A DNA stretch of 64,000 nucleotides from Singulisphaera acidiphila DSM 18658. GTDB lineage: Bacteria > Planctomycetota > Planctomycetia > Isosphaerales > Isosphaeraceae. Location of the stretch: assembly GCF_000242455.2 (NCBI RefSeq), contig NC_019892.1, forward strand, positions 3,038,001 to 3,102,000, read 5' to 3'. The notes under the pieces were generated by a model. The model saw only the letters and a list, made by a program, of their open reading frames with translations, was not told the DNA's origin and did no database searches. Shown piece by piece: positions 55,700 to 64,000 of this stretch (the first letter of the stretch is position 1; the number at the start of each line of letters is the position of its first letter). The position numbers and the translations under genes were made by a program.

Positions 55700-56362
55700 T
55701 CAATCGATCGCGACTTCGGAGTCGGCACCTGGCGCAATCTGGGGAAACCGCGTCCTGATAATGTTATCGAGGAGTCTAAAAATATTATGCTTGCGTTTGT
55801 TTACCGCCTGCTGGCTGATTCCGAGGGCTTCGGCCAGGCGGGCTTCCGACTTACCTTCCCAGAAGATTTCTTCAATCAGTGAAGCATCCGACGTTGGAAG
55901 GCGCGCGATTGCCTCGTTTAGCAAGCCACCGATGGCTTCGCGCGAGGGATACTCTCCCGTTTTGACGGCTTCGTACTCGTCAACAGCAGCCGCTGAGATC
56001 TGGTGAATGGCGTAGGTCCACTCCCGACGATAGCGAGCGAGGGCGGTATGCATGATCCGCCGGTGGAGGAAAGCGCCAAATGGGATGCCCCGGCTTGCGT
56101 CAAAATCCTTAACAACTTGGATGACACTGAGTGTGACCTCAGCCATGATCTCATCAAACCAATCTTGAATCGACCAGTGTGGTGGCACGCGCCAGCGACG
56201 AATTCGTTTCAAGCAACTGTGAACAGTCACCCACTCGGACGAATCCTGTCCGAGGCTGACCTTATGGGGCTTTCGATCAAGGGAATCTTCGCCGACCGTT
56301 GTCGGTGCCGCCGGATCCTCGTAAAGAATCTGCATCAGATAGTCGCACTGGTCATCCTGCAT
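55700..56362 (-). CDS. Sigma-70-like RNA polymerase sigma factor
   Basis: 220 aa, ATG at 56362-56360 with GGAGG eight bases upstream; the open frame beyond is not coding. Region 2-like sequence is at 80-110 (VVKDFDASRGIPFGAFLHRRI), the pattern of the core-binding and -10 helices of group 3/4 sigma factors. Region 4 with a helix-turn-helix is at 165-200 (EGKSEARLAEALGISQQAVNKRK). There is a long spacer between them and no anti-sigma gene next door. It borders the exosortase locus, which makes it a candidate regulator, but I see no direct link such as a shared promoter motif. Confidence 0.85.
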   Translation of the reverse strand: MQDDQCDYLMQILYEDPAAPTTVGEDSLDRKPHKVSLGQDSSEWVTVHSCLKRIRRWRVPPHWSIQDWFDEIMAEVTLSVIQVVKDFDASRGIPFGAFLHRRIMHTALARYRREWTYAIHQISAAAVDEYEAVKTGEYPSREAIGGLLNEAIARLPTSDASLIEEIFWEGKSEARLAEALGISQQAVNKRKHNIFRLLDNIIRTRFPQIAPGADSEVAID

Positions 56363-57191
56363 CGGGCCGACCTCCGTTTGGTACGACTCGCTCCTGATGT
56401 GGAACCTAGCTTGATGCTGAAGCCGTTGCCGAAATACGAAGAGCGAACACGTCTGCGTGCTCGAGCATCCCATTGAGTCGAACACGTCTTGGGGGGGAGG
56501 GTAAGAACGACGATTGCCTATCGGACCTTGAGGTTAGGTCCCTTTTGATTCGGGGGGGGATGAGAATCCAAATCAACGCCTTTCACCTGCAGTGCCTTCG
56601 TATTCCCCTCTCTTCATGGTGTTCAACGCCATCGACTTCACGAGATAGGCGACCCGGGAATGCAAGAGTTCGATCCGATGAGAACAGCAGCACTTTCGAG
56701 ATTTGTAACCCCCTCATTTTTAACATCACTTTGATATGACATACTCGCTTTTCCAAGGAACCTCAGAACTCACTGTACTATAACAAAAGACGTTCTTTCC
56801 GTCGTCTATTGAACCCAAGAAATCACCACCGAGAGTCTTTTTCATTTCGTTTCCACCTCGAAATTGGGTGTTTGTTGAAATTTTGACTCACTGTTGAATC
56901 ACAATTCCCCCGCCTTTGCATTCATGGCATTTTACGCATTTTATGCCGATGCTTCATGCCAAAACGATGGGCGTGGAAATCGCCCAGATACCATTCATGT
57001 TGATTTACGCCCGATGGACGGGTTGCCCTCTTCAACAGTTCAATTAGGAAGAATGGGCCTGTTAGTCTCCTCGGGATTGCGAGAGCAATAACCGATTTGA
57101 GGGTGCCGGTCCTCCTGGAGGTCTTCTTAAATACCGGCATGCCTCTTCCCTCACCGTTCAGCGATCTATCTGGATGGTTTGAATCGGCGCG
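56363..57191. other. Intergenic region, A/T-rich, no gene seen
   Basis: 830 bp upstream of the sigma factor. Nothing coding is visible. Near the MFS end, TGCCGGT (57104-57110) and ACCGGCA (57133-57139) enclose CCTCCTGGAGG; this hairpin could end MFS transcription, but it lacks a T-run. Confidence 0.5.
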
Positions 57192-58457
57192 TCAGGACTC
57201 GAAGCTTGGTGGACACGCGACAAGGTCTGATTCGACGCCGGCCGGTTCGACCAACTCCTGATCCTCGTCCCGGAAGAGCAGTGCGAAAACGATCAAGACC
57301 GCCCCGGACATCATTGACGGGATGATCCAGATGCGACTCCAATCGTGAAGGACCGTACCGTCGGTACGCCTGATCACGGACGACTCGCCGATCATCCCCG
57401 AGAGCCAGGTCCCCACAAACATCCCAGCGCCAAGGGTCACGAAGGCGAGCAGGCCCTGAGCCGTGGCCCGAAGATGCTCGGGGGCACGACGGTCGACATA
57501 AATCCGCCCCATCACGAAGAAGAAGTCGTAGCAGATTCCATGCATGGCGATCCCCGCATAAAGCAGAGCCGGCCAAGCCAGGCCCGTCGCGTACAGGTCG
57601 AACAGGCCGAACCGCACAGTCCAGGCAAACATGCCCAGCAGCAGCATCCGCTTGACACCCAGTCGACTCACAAAGAGGGGCATCAGGAGCAGGAACGTCA
57701 CGTCGGAAACCTGTCCCAGCGTCATCTTGCTCGCGGCATGCTTGACTCCGATCTCATTCAGAAAGACGTTCGCCCAACTGAAATAGAAGCTCAAGGGAAC
57801 GCAGATCAAGAACGAGCCGAGCAGGAACACGGCGAACGAGCGGTTGCGCAGCAGCTTCAAGGCGTCAAACCCGAGAGCCTCACCCAAGGTGGCTGAACGC
57901 TCGCGGTCCAGCGGCGGCGTGTGCGGCAGGGTCAGGCAATAAAGGCCCATCGCGGCCGACGCAATCGCCGCCCACTGAAACTGCGTTGCCAACGCCTCGA
58001 CTTCGGCTTGGCCGATCACCAGGCCGGCAGCAATCCAACCGACGCTGCCCATCAACATCACCAGCGGGAATTGACGACCTGGGTCCGTCACGTGTCGCAA
58101 GGTCAACGAGTTCGTCAGGGCGAGCGTCGCCATGTAGCCGATCGTGTGGGCCACCAAACCGGCGTAGAAGATGGGGAAGCTCGTCGTGGTCGAAACGAAA
58201 AAGAGTAGCCCCGCGCCAATCAGGTGGAGGACGGCCAAAATCCTTTCGGCCGCGAAGAACCGGTCGGCCACCAAGCCGACCAGAAGCGGCGAGATCATCG
58301 CGCCGATCGCGGGAGTGCCATACGCCAGCCCGACCTGGCCGCCGCTGAAATGAAGCGTCCGGGTCAGGTACGTGCCCATCGTCACATACCAGAGACCCCA
58401 GATCGCATATTGAACGAACGCCATCACCCAGAGCCGCACCAGCAAACTCGTCTTCAA
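57192..58457 (-). CDS. MFS transporter, nucleoside:H+ symporter (NupG/XapB)-like
   Basis: 421 aa with twelve predicted spans. The N-terminus (LWVMAFVQYAIWGLWYVTMGTYL) and the loop VADRFFAAERILAVLHLIGAGLLF match the Nuc_H_symport group, often annotated as nucleoside or sugar permeases in planctomycetes. The central loop (TPPLDRERSATLGEALG) separates two six-span halves. The start seems to be a TTG at 58457-58455 with GAGGCG six bases upstream; the next in-frame ATG would cut into the first span. Substrate unknown. Confidence 0.87.
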   Translation of the reverse strand: MKTSLLVRLWVMAFVQYAIWGLWYVTMGTYLTRTLHFSGGQVGLAYGTPAIGAMISPLLVGLVADRFFAAERILAVLHLIGAGLLFFVSTTTSFPIFYAGLVAHTIGYMATLALTNSLTLRHVTDPGRQFPLVMLMGSVGWIAAGLVIGQAEVEALATQFQWAAIASAAMGLYCLTLPHTPPLDRERSATLGEALGFDALKLLRNRSFAVFLLGSFLICVPLSFYFSWANVFLNEIGVKHAASKMTLGQVSDVTFLLLMPLFVSRLGVKRMLLLGMFAWTVRFGLFDLYATGLAWPALLYAGIAMHGICYDFFFVMGRIYVDRRAPEHLRATAQGLLAFVTLGAGMFVGTWLSGMIGESSVIRRTDGTVLHDWSRIWIIPSMMSGAVLIVFALLFRDEDQELVEPAGVESDLVACPPSFES

Positions 58458-58519
58458 GGTTCGCCTCGCTTCCGTTGAAGATCTCGATTCGCCTCACAGG
58501 CGTTCTAGCCTAATAATAA

Positions 58520-59716
58520 TTATGAGATCAATATCAGGTTTCTGTAAACGCTGCGGTAAGCCACATAGTTGAGCAAAGCCATCGAAGGAAGGGCCAGACC
58601 ACCCGCGACCGGGATCCATTGGAACGCGACCAGGACCACGAGGGCAAGCCGGACGCCCCAGCGCAAGAGAAGGCCATGCCCCAGAGGGAGGTAACGCCGG
58701 TACGGAGCGATCAGGATCAGTCGATACGTGATCACTCCAGGGATGATGCCGAGAATCGGCACGAGCCCCAACAGGAAGCTGAGGAAGCAGACAAATGGCA
58801 CCCGTCGATCAATAAAACGGATGTACCCTTTGGCAAACTCCACGTCGTCCATCAGTCGATAGCCGCACGCAAGGCAAGGCTGCCGGGGACCTCGTTGGGT
58901 GAACCGTGTGGCGCAGACCGGGCATCGCTTGACGGCAACCAACTGGTAAGGGAGGGAGGCGATGTTGGCCGGCCTGTTCGTCGGCTGCCCTAAGATTCCC
59001 ACATTCTTGGGTTCCTTGACCGGGGCCTTGCAGAACGGACAGGCCAAGGCACAGGGATCGATGGGCCGCCCGCAGTTGATGCAAGGGACCTGCCCCTTCT
59101 CCCGTTGGGATGCGACTCGCCGCTCGACCAGCACCAGCAGGAACACGGCGAATCCAAAAACGGCGACCGTCAGGAGAGGGAAGACGATCAAGGCCAACGG
59201 TCCCAATCCCCCCCACAGGTCCCCGATCCAGCCCAGGAGTTTTTGCAGGCCAAGGTCGTCGTGATCGACCAACGGTGCGACGATCGGCCCACGGATCTGG
59301 ACGGCAACCATGGTCCCCACCGCTACGGCAAGAACAGGCAGGTACTCGAGGAACCCGGCCTCCTGAATGAGACGCCCCACGGCGGCCCGGTCGGTGGCGT
59401 TGAGAACTCCCAGGTAAGTCAACACCGCCATGGCGGGCTTGAGATAACCGTAAACTTCATCTAGGAAAAGCTTGGCCTCCGGCACCCGCCCGGCAACCAG
59501 TTCCAAGGCCGCCAGAAGTCCCAAGACGACCAGGGCGATATCCGAAGTGAACCAAGTCGGAACGTCACGGACCTGGGAGAGCAGCCCGGCCTGGGCCAGC
59601 CAGGGAATCTGAGGCCCGAACCGGAGCATCAGGGCGGTCACAAAGGCGGGCAGGAAGGCTCGCGAGGCAAAGAGGCCGACCGAACCAAGTCCCTGGAGTA
59701 AGAGTGGTAGACTCAC
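58520..59716 (-). CDS. DUF4126-like membrane protein with zinc ribbons
   Basis: 398 aa. The N-terminal about 200 residues are hydrophobic (SVGLFASRAFLPAFVTALMLRF, VPTWFTSDIALVVLGLLAALELVAG), as in DUF4126 proteins. The middle has two zinc-ribbon-like cysteine pairs: CINCGRPIDPCALACPFC, and CPVCATRF with CLACGYRL. The C-terminal part has two or three spans (PFVCFLSFLLGLVPILGIIPG, ALVVLVAFQWIPVAGGLALPS). The start is a GTG with only a weak ribosome binding site. Function unknown. Confidence 0.8.
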   Translation of the reverse strand: MSLPLLLQGLGSVGLFASRAFLPAFVTALMLRFGPQIPWLAQAGLLSQVRDVPTWFTSDIALVVLGLLAALELVAGRVPEAKLFLDEVYGYLKPAMAVLTYLGVLNATDRAAVGRLIQEAGFLEYLPVLAVAVGTMVAVQIRGPIVAPLVDHDDLGLQKLLGWIGDLWGGLGPLALIVFPLLTVAVFGFAVFLLVLVERRVASQREKGQVPCINCGRPIDPCALACPFCKAPVKEPKNVGILGQPTNRPANIASLPYQLVAVKRCPVCATRFTQRGPRQPCLACGYRLMDDVEFAKGYIRFIDRRVPFVCFLSFLLGLVPILGIIPGVITYRLILIAPYRRYLPLGHGLLLRWGVRLALVVLVAFQWIPVAGGLALPSMALLNYVAYRSVYRNLILIS

Positions 59717-59908
59717 CGATCATACCCCGTGGTCGGCTCTTGGGGAAAGAAACAGATTCCAGGTTCAGCATCAAACCAACTATCTGGGCTCAACCAAGCG
59801 GAGCCGTTGAAGAGAGTAGGGGAGGGGGAGCCAAGTTCGAGTTGTTATCCCGAGGGCCAGGACTCGTCCCCAAAACTCCGAAGCGGCTCCGTATCCCCGG
59901 CGACCTCG

Positions 59909-61042
59909 CTATTTGCCGCCCGTTCGGGTGTCCTGGTCCCACGCCTTGCGAGCGGCTTCCTGAAGCGGGTTCGTACCGTCGGGCAAGCGATCGCCGGCGA
60001 TCTGCCAGAAGAAGATTCCCCGGAATCCCTGCTTCAAGAGCCAGTCGGTCTTGATCGTGATCGACTCGGCATCGTCATAGCCGATCACGATCGAGTGGTC
60101 AGGGGAGATCAGCCAGGGGTTCTTGGTCTCGTCATCCCAGCGCCGGGCCCAGCCCTGCTGGTTCAGAAGCTTGTGAAGGTTGCTGTACTCCCCCTGCGGG
60201 ATCCGGCTCTTGGCGATCCCTTCCGTGGACGCATAAGGCTCCGCGACGGCAAAACCTCGCCCGTAAAGTGGGACTCCCACCGCCAGCCGGTTGGCAGGTA
60301 GACCGCGCTCTTCGACCAGATACTTCATGGTCGATTCCGTCGAGTGAGCGTTCCCTTTCGGCTGCTTCGAGGAGGCGAAGAGGGGCGAGTGATGCCCCGC
60401 GTAGTTGGTCCAATCACCGGTGAAGTCATAGGTCATCACATTGACCCAATCCATCGTTTCGAGCAGGAAGTTCTTGTCGAGCCATCGAAGGGTCCCGGGA
60501 TGTGAGGTCGCGGCCATTGTCAGGAACATTGGCCGTCCCTTCCTCACCCCGAGGGCGTCAAGATCCTTGCGAAAGCGGCGAGAGAGCCGCTCGAACCCAG
60601 CGACTTCCTGTTTGTTGTCGGGGTACTCCCAGTCAAAGTCGATCCCGTCATAGTCATATTGATCCACGAGATCGATCACGGATTTCGCGTATCGTTCTTC
60701 CGCCTCCGGCTTGGAAACGATGGAAGCGAATTGCTCATCCCACCCCCAACCCCCCAGCGAGACGAGGACCTTGACGCCCGCCTTGTGGGCATCGCTCACG
60801 AGTTCGCGGTTCGGAACACTTCGGGAGCTCTTGAGGTTCCCCTCAGCGTCGGCCGTGACGAATGCATGGCAGAGGTGGGTGTAGAGCCGAAAGTTGATCT
60901 TGCGGGGTTGGCCGAACAGGTAGCCCACAAAGACCTTGTCCGTGGGTTTCTGATCGGGTGCTGCAACCGTGGAGTCGGGCGAGCAGAGACCCGTCAGGAG
61001 GGATATCCAGAGGAACGAGCCTCGCAAGTAAGAACGATTCAT
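59909..61042 (-). CDS. Secreted GH18 family glycosidase (chitinase-like)
   Basis: 377 aa, ATG at 61042-61040. Signal peptide about 1-28 (FLWISLLTGLCSPDSTVAA). The (beta/alpha)8 barrel has SLGGW (95-99) and the catalytic DGIDFDWE (132-139) with Glu139 as acid/base and the Asp residues needed for substrate-assisted catalysis. MTYDFTGDW and the final FFWQIAGD follow as in active GH18 enzymes. It would cut beta-1,4-GlcNAc-containing polymers outside the cell. It is transcribed away from the neighbouring sigma-fusion gene, with 330 bp between. Confidence 0.92.
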   Translation of the reverse strand: MNRSYLRGSFLWISLLTGLCSPDSTVAAPDQKPTDKVFVGYLFGQPRKINFRLYTHLCHAFVTADAEGNLKSSRSVPNRELVSDAHKAGVKVLVSLGGWGWDEQFASIVSKPEAEERYAKSVIDLVDQYDYDGIDFDWEYPDNKQEVAGFERLSRRFRKDLDALGVRKGRPMFLTMAATSHPGTLRWLDKNFLLETMDWVNVMTYDFTGDWTNYAGHHSPLFASSKQPKGNAHSTESTMKYLVEERGLPANRLAVGVPLYGRGFAVAEPYASTEGIAKSRIPQGEYSNLHKLLNQQGWARRWDDETKNPWLISPDHSIVIGYDDAESITIKTDWLLKQGFRGIFFWQIAGDRLPDGTNPLQEAARKAWDQDTRTGGK

Positions 61043-61372
61043 CTGCGGCCCTCGACAGTGTGAGATTTCGGGAAGGATGACGCCTTCAGCCCGACATTCA
61101 TCAGGGAGGGGTGCAAACGTCTCTTCAGCGTAGCCATGGTGCCTCCTTCCGCATCGGACATGGAACGAGTGACCCAAGGATAGCCGAATCGAGGCCAAGG
61201 GTCGCGGAGAAAGCTCGGAAGGTCATTCCCAATGTTGGTCTCTCGAAAGACGTGAGTCGGCGCGTCATCCCGATCTCAAACGGTTCGAAACGGATTTCAG
61301 CAGAAATCGTGAGGAGCCGCCGTTTCGCTGCAGTATATGAGGAGGAAACGGGACGGATCGGGAGTTTGGAAC
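61043..61372. other. Divergent promoter region
   Basis: 330 bp between the start codons of the GH18 gene and the sigma-fusion gene. No gene; promoter boxes not identifiable with confidence. Confidence 0.5.
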
Positions 61373-64000
61373 ATGGCAAACGGACACAAAGGCGCGGTCC
61401 TCCGGCAGATCCAACGGATCTTTAGCTTGGGCACCGTCTCGGGGATGTCGGAAACGCAACTCCTGGAGCGCTTCGTCGCGTTCAAGGACAAGGCTGCTTT
61501 CGAGGCGATCATCGCCCGGCACGGGCCGATGGTCTGGGGGGTTTGTCGTCGCGTGTTGACCGACCCACACACTGCCGAGGACGCCTTCCAGGCCACGTTC
61601 CTGGTGCTACTCAAGAAAGCCGGCTCACTCCGCGACCCCGGTCGGCTCAGCCCCTGGCTCTACGGGGTGGCTCTTCGTGTGGCCACGCGTGCGCGTTCTG
61701 AAGACGCTCGTCGCAGCACGCGGGAGCAGGATGTTGCAAAAGAGGAGGCGGTCGAACCAGTCGTTCTTGATGACTTGGGCTGCGTTCGGGCCGTGATCGA
61801 TGAAGAACTCAACCGACTGCCCGAGCGGTATCGCTGGCCCATGGTCCTCTGCCACCTCGAAGGCAAGAGCTACGAAGAGGCCGCCCACCAACTCTGTCGG
61901 ACGGAGGGCATGGTCCGGGGACGACTCGCCCGGGGGCGAGAGCGACTCCGCACCGGGCTGACCCGACGCGTACTGGCCCCCTCAGCCGCATTGATCACGG
62001 CCGCGCTTTCCGGGGAGTCGGCCACGGCGGCCGTCCCTGCCTCGCTCGTGACCGCGACGATCGCGGTTGCAAGAATCGTCACGCTGGGGGGGGCGATGAC
62101 AACAACAGCAACTTTAGGTCCAATTCTCAAGCTGGCGGAAGGAGTCCTCACCACCATGTTGTTTTCCAAGCTAAAACTGACGGGAACTCTCACGGCAATC
62201 GGTACGGTCATCGTAACGACCCTGCCTATCGCATTTGCTTATGACGAAAAGCCGAAGAGCCATGTCGATAAGCCAACACAAAACACCAAGCTTCAGGCTC
62301 CGTCAGACCGGACCGTTGAGCTTGTTCCAAAAACCAACACTGTCACGCAGCCCATTGACGTGCGCGTCTTGCATCAGCAAACAGGAGAACCTTTGACCGA
62401 TGTGACGTTGGAGGTTTGGATCAACGACCAGTCTAAGATCGAGGGGAAGACAGATCGGGCGGGTCACTATTCCTTCGAACTCCCGCAGGCAAATCCGAAT
62501 TCCCTCTGGATCAAGGCAAAGACAGATGGTTTTGTCCCCGCATCAATGGCATGGGGCCTGCGACAGCCAGGCGTCTTCCCTGTCCCCAAGGCTTTGAAGT
62601 TCATGTTGGAACCCGGAACGTCCATCGGGGGCACAGTCCAAGACTCAGAGGGTCGCCCCATTGAGGGGGCCACTGTCTTCCTGCTCGTGCCCAGCAAAGC
62701 CGACAAAACTCAGCAGCAGACGAGCGTCTGGGATTATCCCGTCAAAACCGACGACCAAGGTCGGTGGCAGTGCAACCTCCTACCATCGGAACTCGACGAC
62801 ATCTGGATCAGGATTCAACACCCCGACTACATCAGTGATACTCGCTATGGATCAACACCTAAACCCACGATGGTGCAGCTCCGGGACCAAACCGGCGTCA
62901 TGGTCCTGAAGAAAGGACTCCCTGTGACCGGTCAAGTCTTCGGTTACGACGGACAACCGATCGCCGGTGCGAACGTCGCCCAGGGTGCGAACCGCCCCGG
63001 CGGCCATGAACCAGAGGTGAAGACCGACGCCAAGGGGCGTTTCAAGTTCGACCAAGTGGCTCCAGGCGATCTCGTCCTCACGGTCCAGGCGGCAGGTCGG
63101 GCCCCAGACCTGAAGACGGTGAAGGTGATTCCGAAGATGTCCCCCCTGGAATTCCGGCTCGAGCCGGGTCACGTCGTTCGCGGCCGGGTGGTTGACCCGG
63201 AAGGCAAGCCGATAGCCGGGGTCTGGATCGTCGCCGAGGAGTGGCGAGGACACCGATCCTTATCCTTGGAGACAAAGTCTCAGGCCGACGGAAGCTTCCA
63301 GGTCTTCGACGCGCCGGCCGACACCATCCTCTTCCAGTTTGTCAAGGCTCCGGCGTTCAGGAATCTTATGAATCAGCCCTTGGCTGCCTCAGAAGTGGGA
63401 CATGTTGTCAAAATGATCCGGCCAGTGACAATCCGCGGCTCTGTGGTTGACTCGGAGTCGGGAAAGCCCATCGAGGCCTTCACCTTGATTAGCGGCGATG
63501 ATCCGAAGGGCAAATCGACACGTTGGGAGCGCAACCGTCCGCTTCGGTTCAGGGACGGCCATTATGAGGTCAGCCTCGACTGGCCATACCCGGTCCAAGG
63601 GCTACTGGTCGAGGCCGACGGCTACCTGCCGGCGATCTCCCACGGCTTCTCGATCATGGGATCCAACCAGGTCTACGACTTCAAGCTGACCCGGGGCAAG
63701 GTCCCGACTCGCGCTGCTCTGGCGGGGGTTGTGCGACTTCCGGACGGATCACCGGCCGCCGATGCCGAGGTAGGCTTGGCGACGAACTCCCACGGAATTT
63801 ACGTTCGGAATGGGAGCTTCTCTCCCCCCCCAAATCAGTTTCCAACCGTCCGTACCGGAATCGATGGAAGGTTTGCGTTCCCGCCGCAAACCGAGGCGGC
63901 CACCATCCTGGTGCTCGACGACCGGGGATTCGCCCAAGTCACGGAGGAACAACTCCTCGCCACGGACTCCCTGACCCTGACTCCGTGGGGCCAGGTCGAG
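61373..64000 (+). CDS. ECF sigma factor fused to carboxypeptidase-regulatory-like repeats, cut by window edge
   Basis: The frame from ATG 61373 is open for 876 codons to the last base. Residues 38-110 are sigma region 2 (AAFEAIIARHGPMVWGVCRRVL, HTAEDAFQATFLVLL, SPWLYGVALRVA). Residues 146-198 are region 4 (LNRLPERYRWPMVLCHLEGKSYEEAA, then RGRLARGRERLR). A single span at about 271-289 (TLTAIGTVIVTTLPIAFAY) is followed by at least six beta-sandwich units of the CarboxypepD_reg type (e.g. TSIGGTVQDSEGRPIEGATV, VTGQVFGYDGQPIAGANV, HVVRGRVVDPEGKPIAGVWI, AALAGVVRLPDGSPAADAEV), which should lie in the periplasm. A membrane-held sigma factor with an outside sensor, known as a planctomycete speciality. 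GGGAG precedes this ATG; an in-frame ATG 12 codons earlier is possible. Confidence 0.9.
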   Translation, partial: MANGHKGAVLRQIQRIFSLGTVSGMSETQLLERFVAFKDKAAFEAIIARHGPMVWGVCRRVLTDPHTAEDAFQATFLVLLKKAGSLRDPGRLSPWLYGVALRVATRARSEDARRSTREQDVAKEEAVEPVVLDDLGCVRAVIDEELNRLPERYRWPMVLCHLEGKSYEEAAHQLCRTEGMVRGRLARGRERLRTGLTRRVLAPSAALITAALSGESATAAVPASLVTATIAVARIVTLGGAMTTTATLGPILKLAEGVLTTMLFSKLKLTGTLTAIGTVIVTTLPIAFAYDEKPKSHVDKPTQNTKLQAPSDRTVELVPKTNTVTQPIDVRVLHQQTGEPLTDVTLEVWINDQSKIEGKTDRAGHYSFELPQANPNSLWIKAKTDGFVPASMAWGLRQPGVFPVPKALKFMLEPGTSIGGTVQDSEGRPIEGATVFLLVPSKADKTQQQTSVWDYPVKTDDQGRWQCNLLPSELDDIWIRIQHPDYISDTRYGSTPKPTMVQLRDQTGVMVLKKGLPVTGQVFGYDGQPIAGANVAQGANRPGGHEPEVKTDAKGRFKFDQVAPGDLVLTVQAAGRAPDLKTVKVIPKMSPLEFRLEPGHVVRGRVVDPEGKPIAGVWIVAEEWRGHRSLSLETKSQADGSFQVFDAPADTILFQFVKAPAFRNLMNQPLAASEVGHVVKMIRPVTIRGSVVDSESGKPIEAFTLISGDDPKGKSTRWERNRPLRFRDGHYEVSLDWPYPVQGLLVEADGYLPAISHGFSIMGSNQVYDFKLTRGKVPTRAALAGVVRLPDGSPAADAEVGLATNSHGIYVRNGSFSPPPNQFPTVRTGIDGRFAFPPQTEAATILVLDDRGFAQVTEEQLLATDSLTLTPWGQVE

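Noticed and set aside
1..64000. tRNA, rRNA, CRISPR array or intact insertion sequence
   Set aside because: Intergenic stretches were read for tRNA T-loop motifs, regularly spaced short repeats and transposase-like frames; none was convincing.

Overview
The window looks like a planctomycete chromosome, most likely from the Isosphaeraceae (Singulisphaera/Paludisphaera relatives). The evidence is GC-rich coding DNA, an exosortase with two PEP-CTERM proteins, a planctomycete-type N-terminal LEPR-XLL signature on a large PKD-repeat protein, and an ECF sigma factor fused through one membrane helix to carboxypeptidase-regulatory-like repeats. The taxonomic call is an inference from protein content. 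I saw no rRNA, tRNA, CRISPR array or intact insertion sequence.

Almost the whole window is one exopolysaccharide/cell-surface locus on the minus strand. From left to right: 1-1201 is the 3'-truncated start of a tandem FHA-domain gene (minus strand, runs off the left edge). 1995-2345 is a small hypothetical gene. 3390-15271 is a compact 12-gene minus-strand operon that starts with a GT4-like protein and a NusG/RfaH-type antiterminator. It continues with the initiating sugar-phosphate transferase, the ABC-2 permease Wzm, a WbpB-WbpE-WbpD-like set for a diamino uronic acid, a second sugar set (SDR epimerase, DegT aminotransferase, NeuD/PglD-like acyltransferase), a GT2 and the ATPase Wzt. 16800-22265 holds a PEP-CTERM protein with a strong intrinsic terminator and a 1442-residue TPR protein. 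24279-27329 is the only plus-strand gene of the locus, a LEPR-XLL/PKD-repeat protein with a C-terminal domain.

27538-53704 is a second, roughly 21-gene minus-strand run. It holds PEP-CTERM protein 2, exosortase, a Wzc-like tyrosine autokinase, an EpsI-like protein, a Wzy-like polymerase, and many GT2/GT4 glycosyltransferases. It also holds a hexapeptide acyltransferase, an FkbH-like protein, an acyl carrier protein, a VOC protein, an AsnB-type amidotransferase, a formyltransferase-like/NodB deacetylase fusion, a FemAB/CelD-like acyltransferase, a Tat-exported protein and a methyltransferase. The Tat-exported protein is a paralogue of the C-terminal domain of the PKD protein.

55700-64000 holds a sigma-70-like factor, an MFS transporter, a zinc-ribbon membrane protein, a GH18 glycosidase and the sigma/CpD-repeat fusion, which runs off the right edge.

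The genes fit together as follows. Nucleotide sugars, including a 2,3-diamino uronic acid that AsnB might amidate, are assembled on a lipid carrier by the sugar transferase and about nine glycosyltransferases. They are then decorated (acetyl, possibly FkbH/ACP-derived acyl, methyl, N-deacetylation) and exported through an ABC route and/or a Wzy/Wzc route. PEP-CTERM proteins are processed by the exosortase. The two paralogous exported domains are candidate polymer-modifying enzymes of a family I do not recognise. A diverged 0.5-kb direct repeat flanks the 16-54 kb part of the locus.
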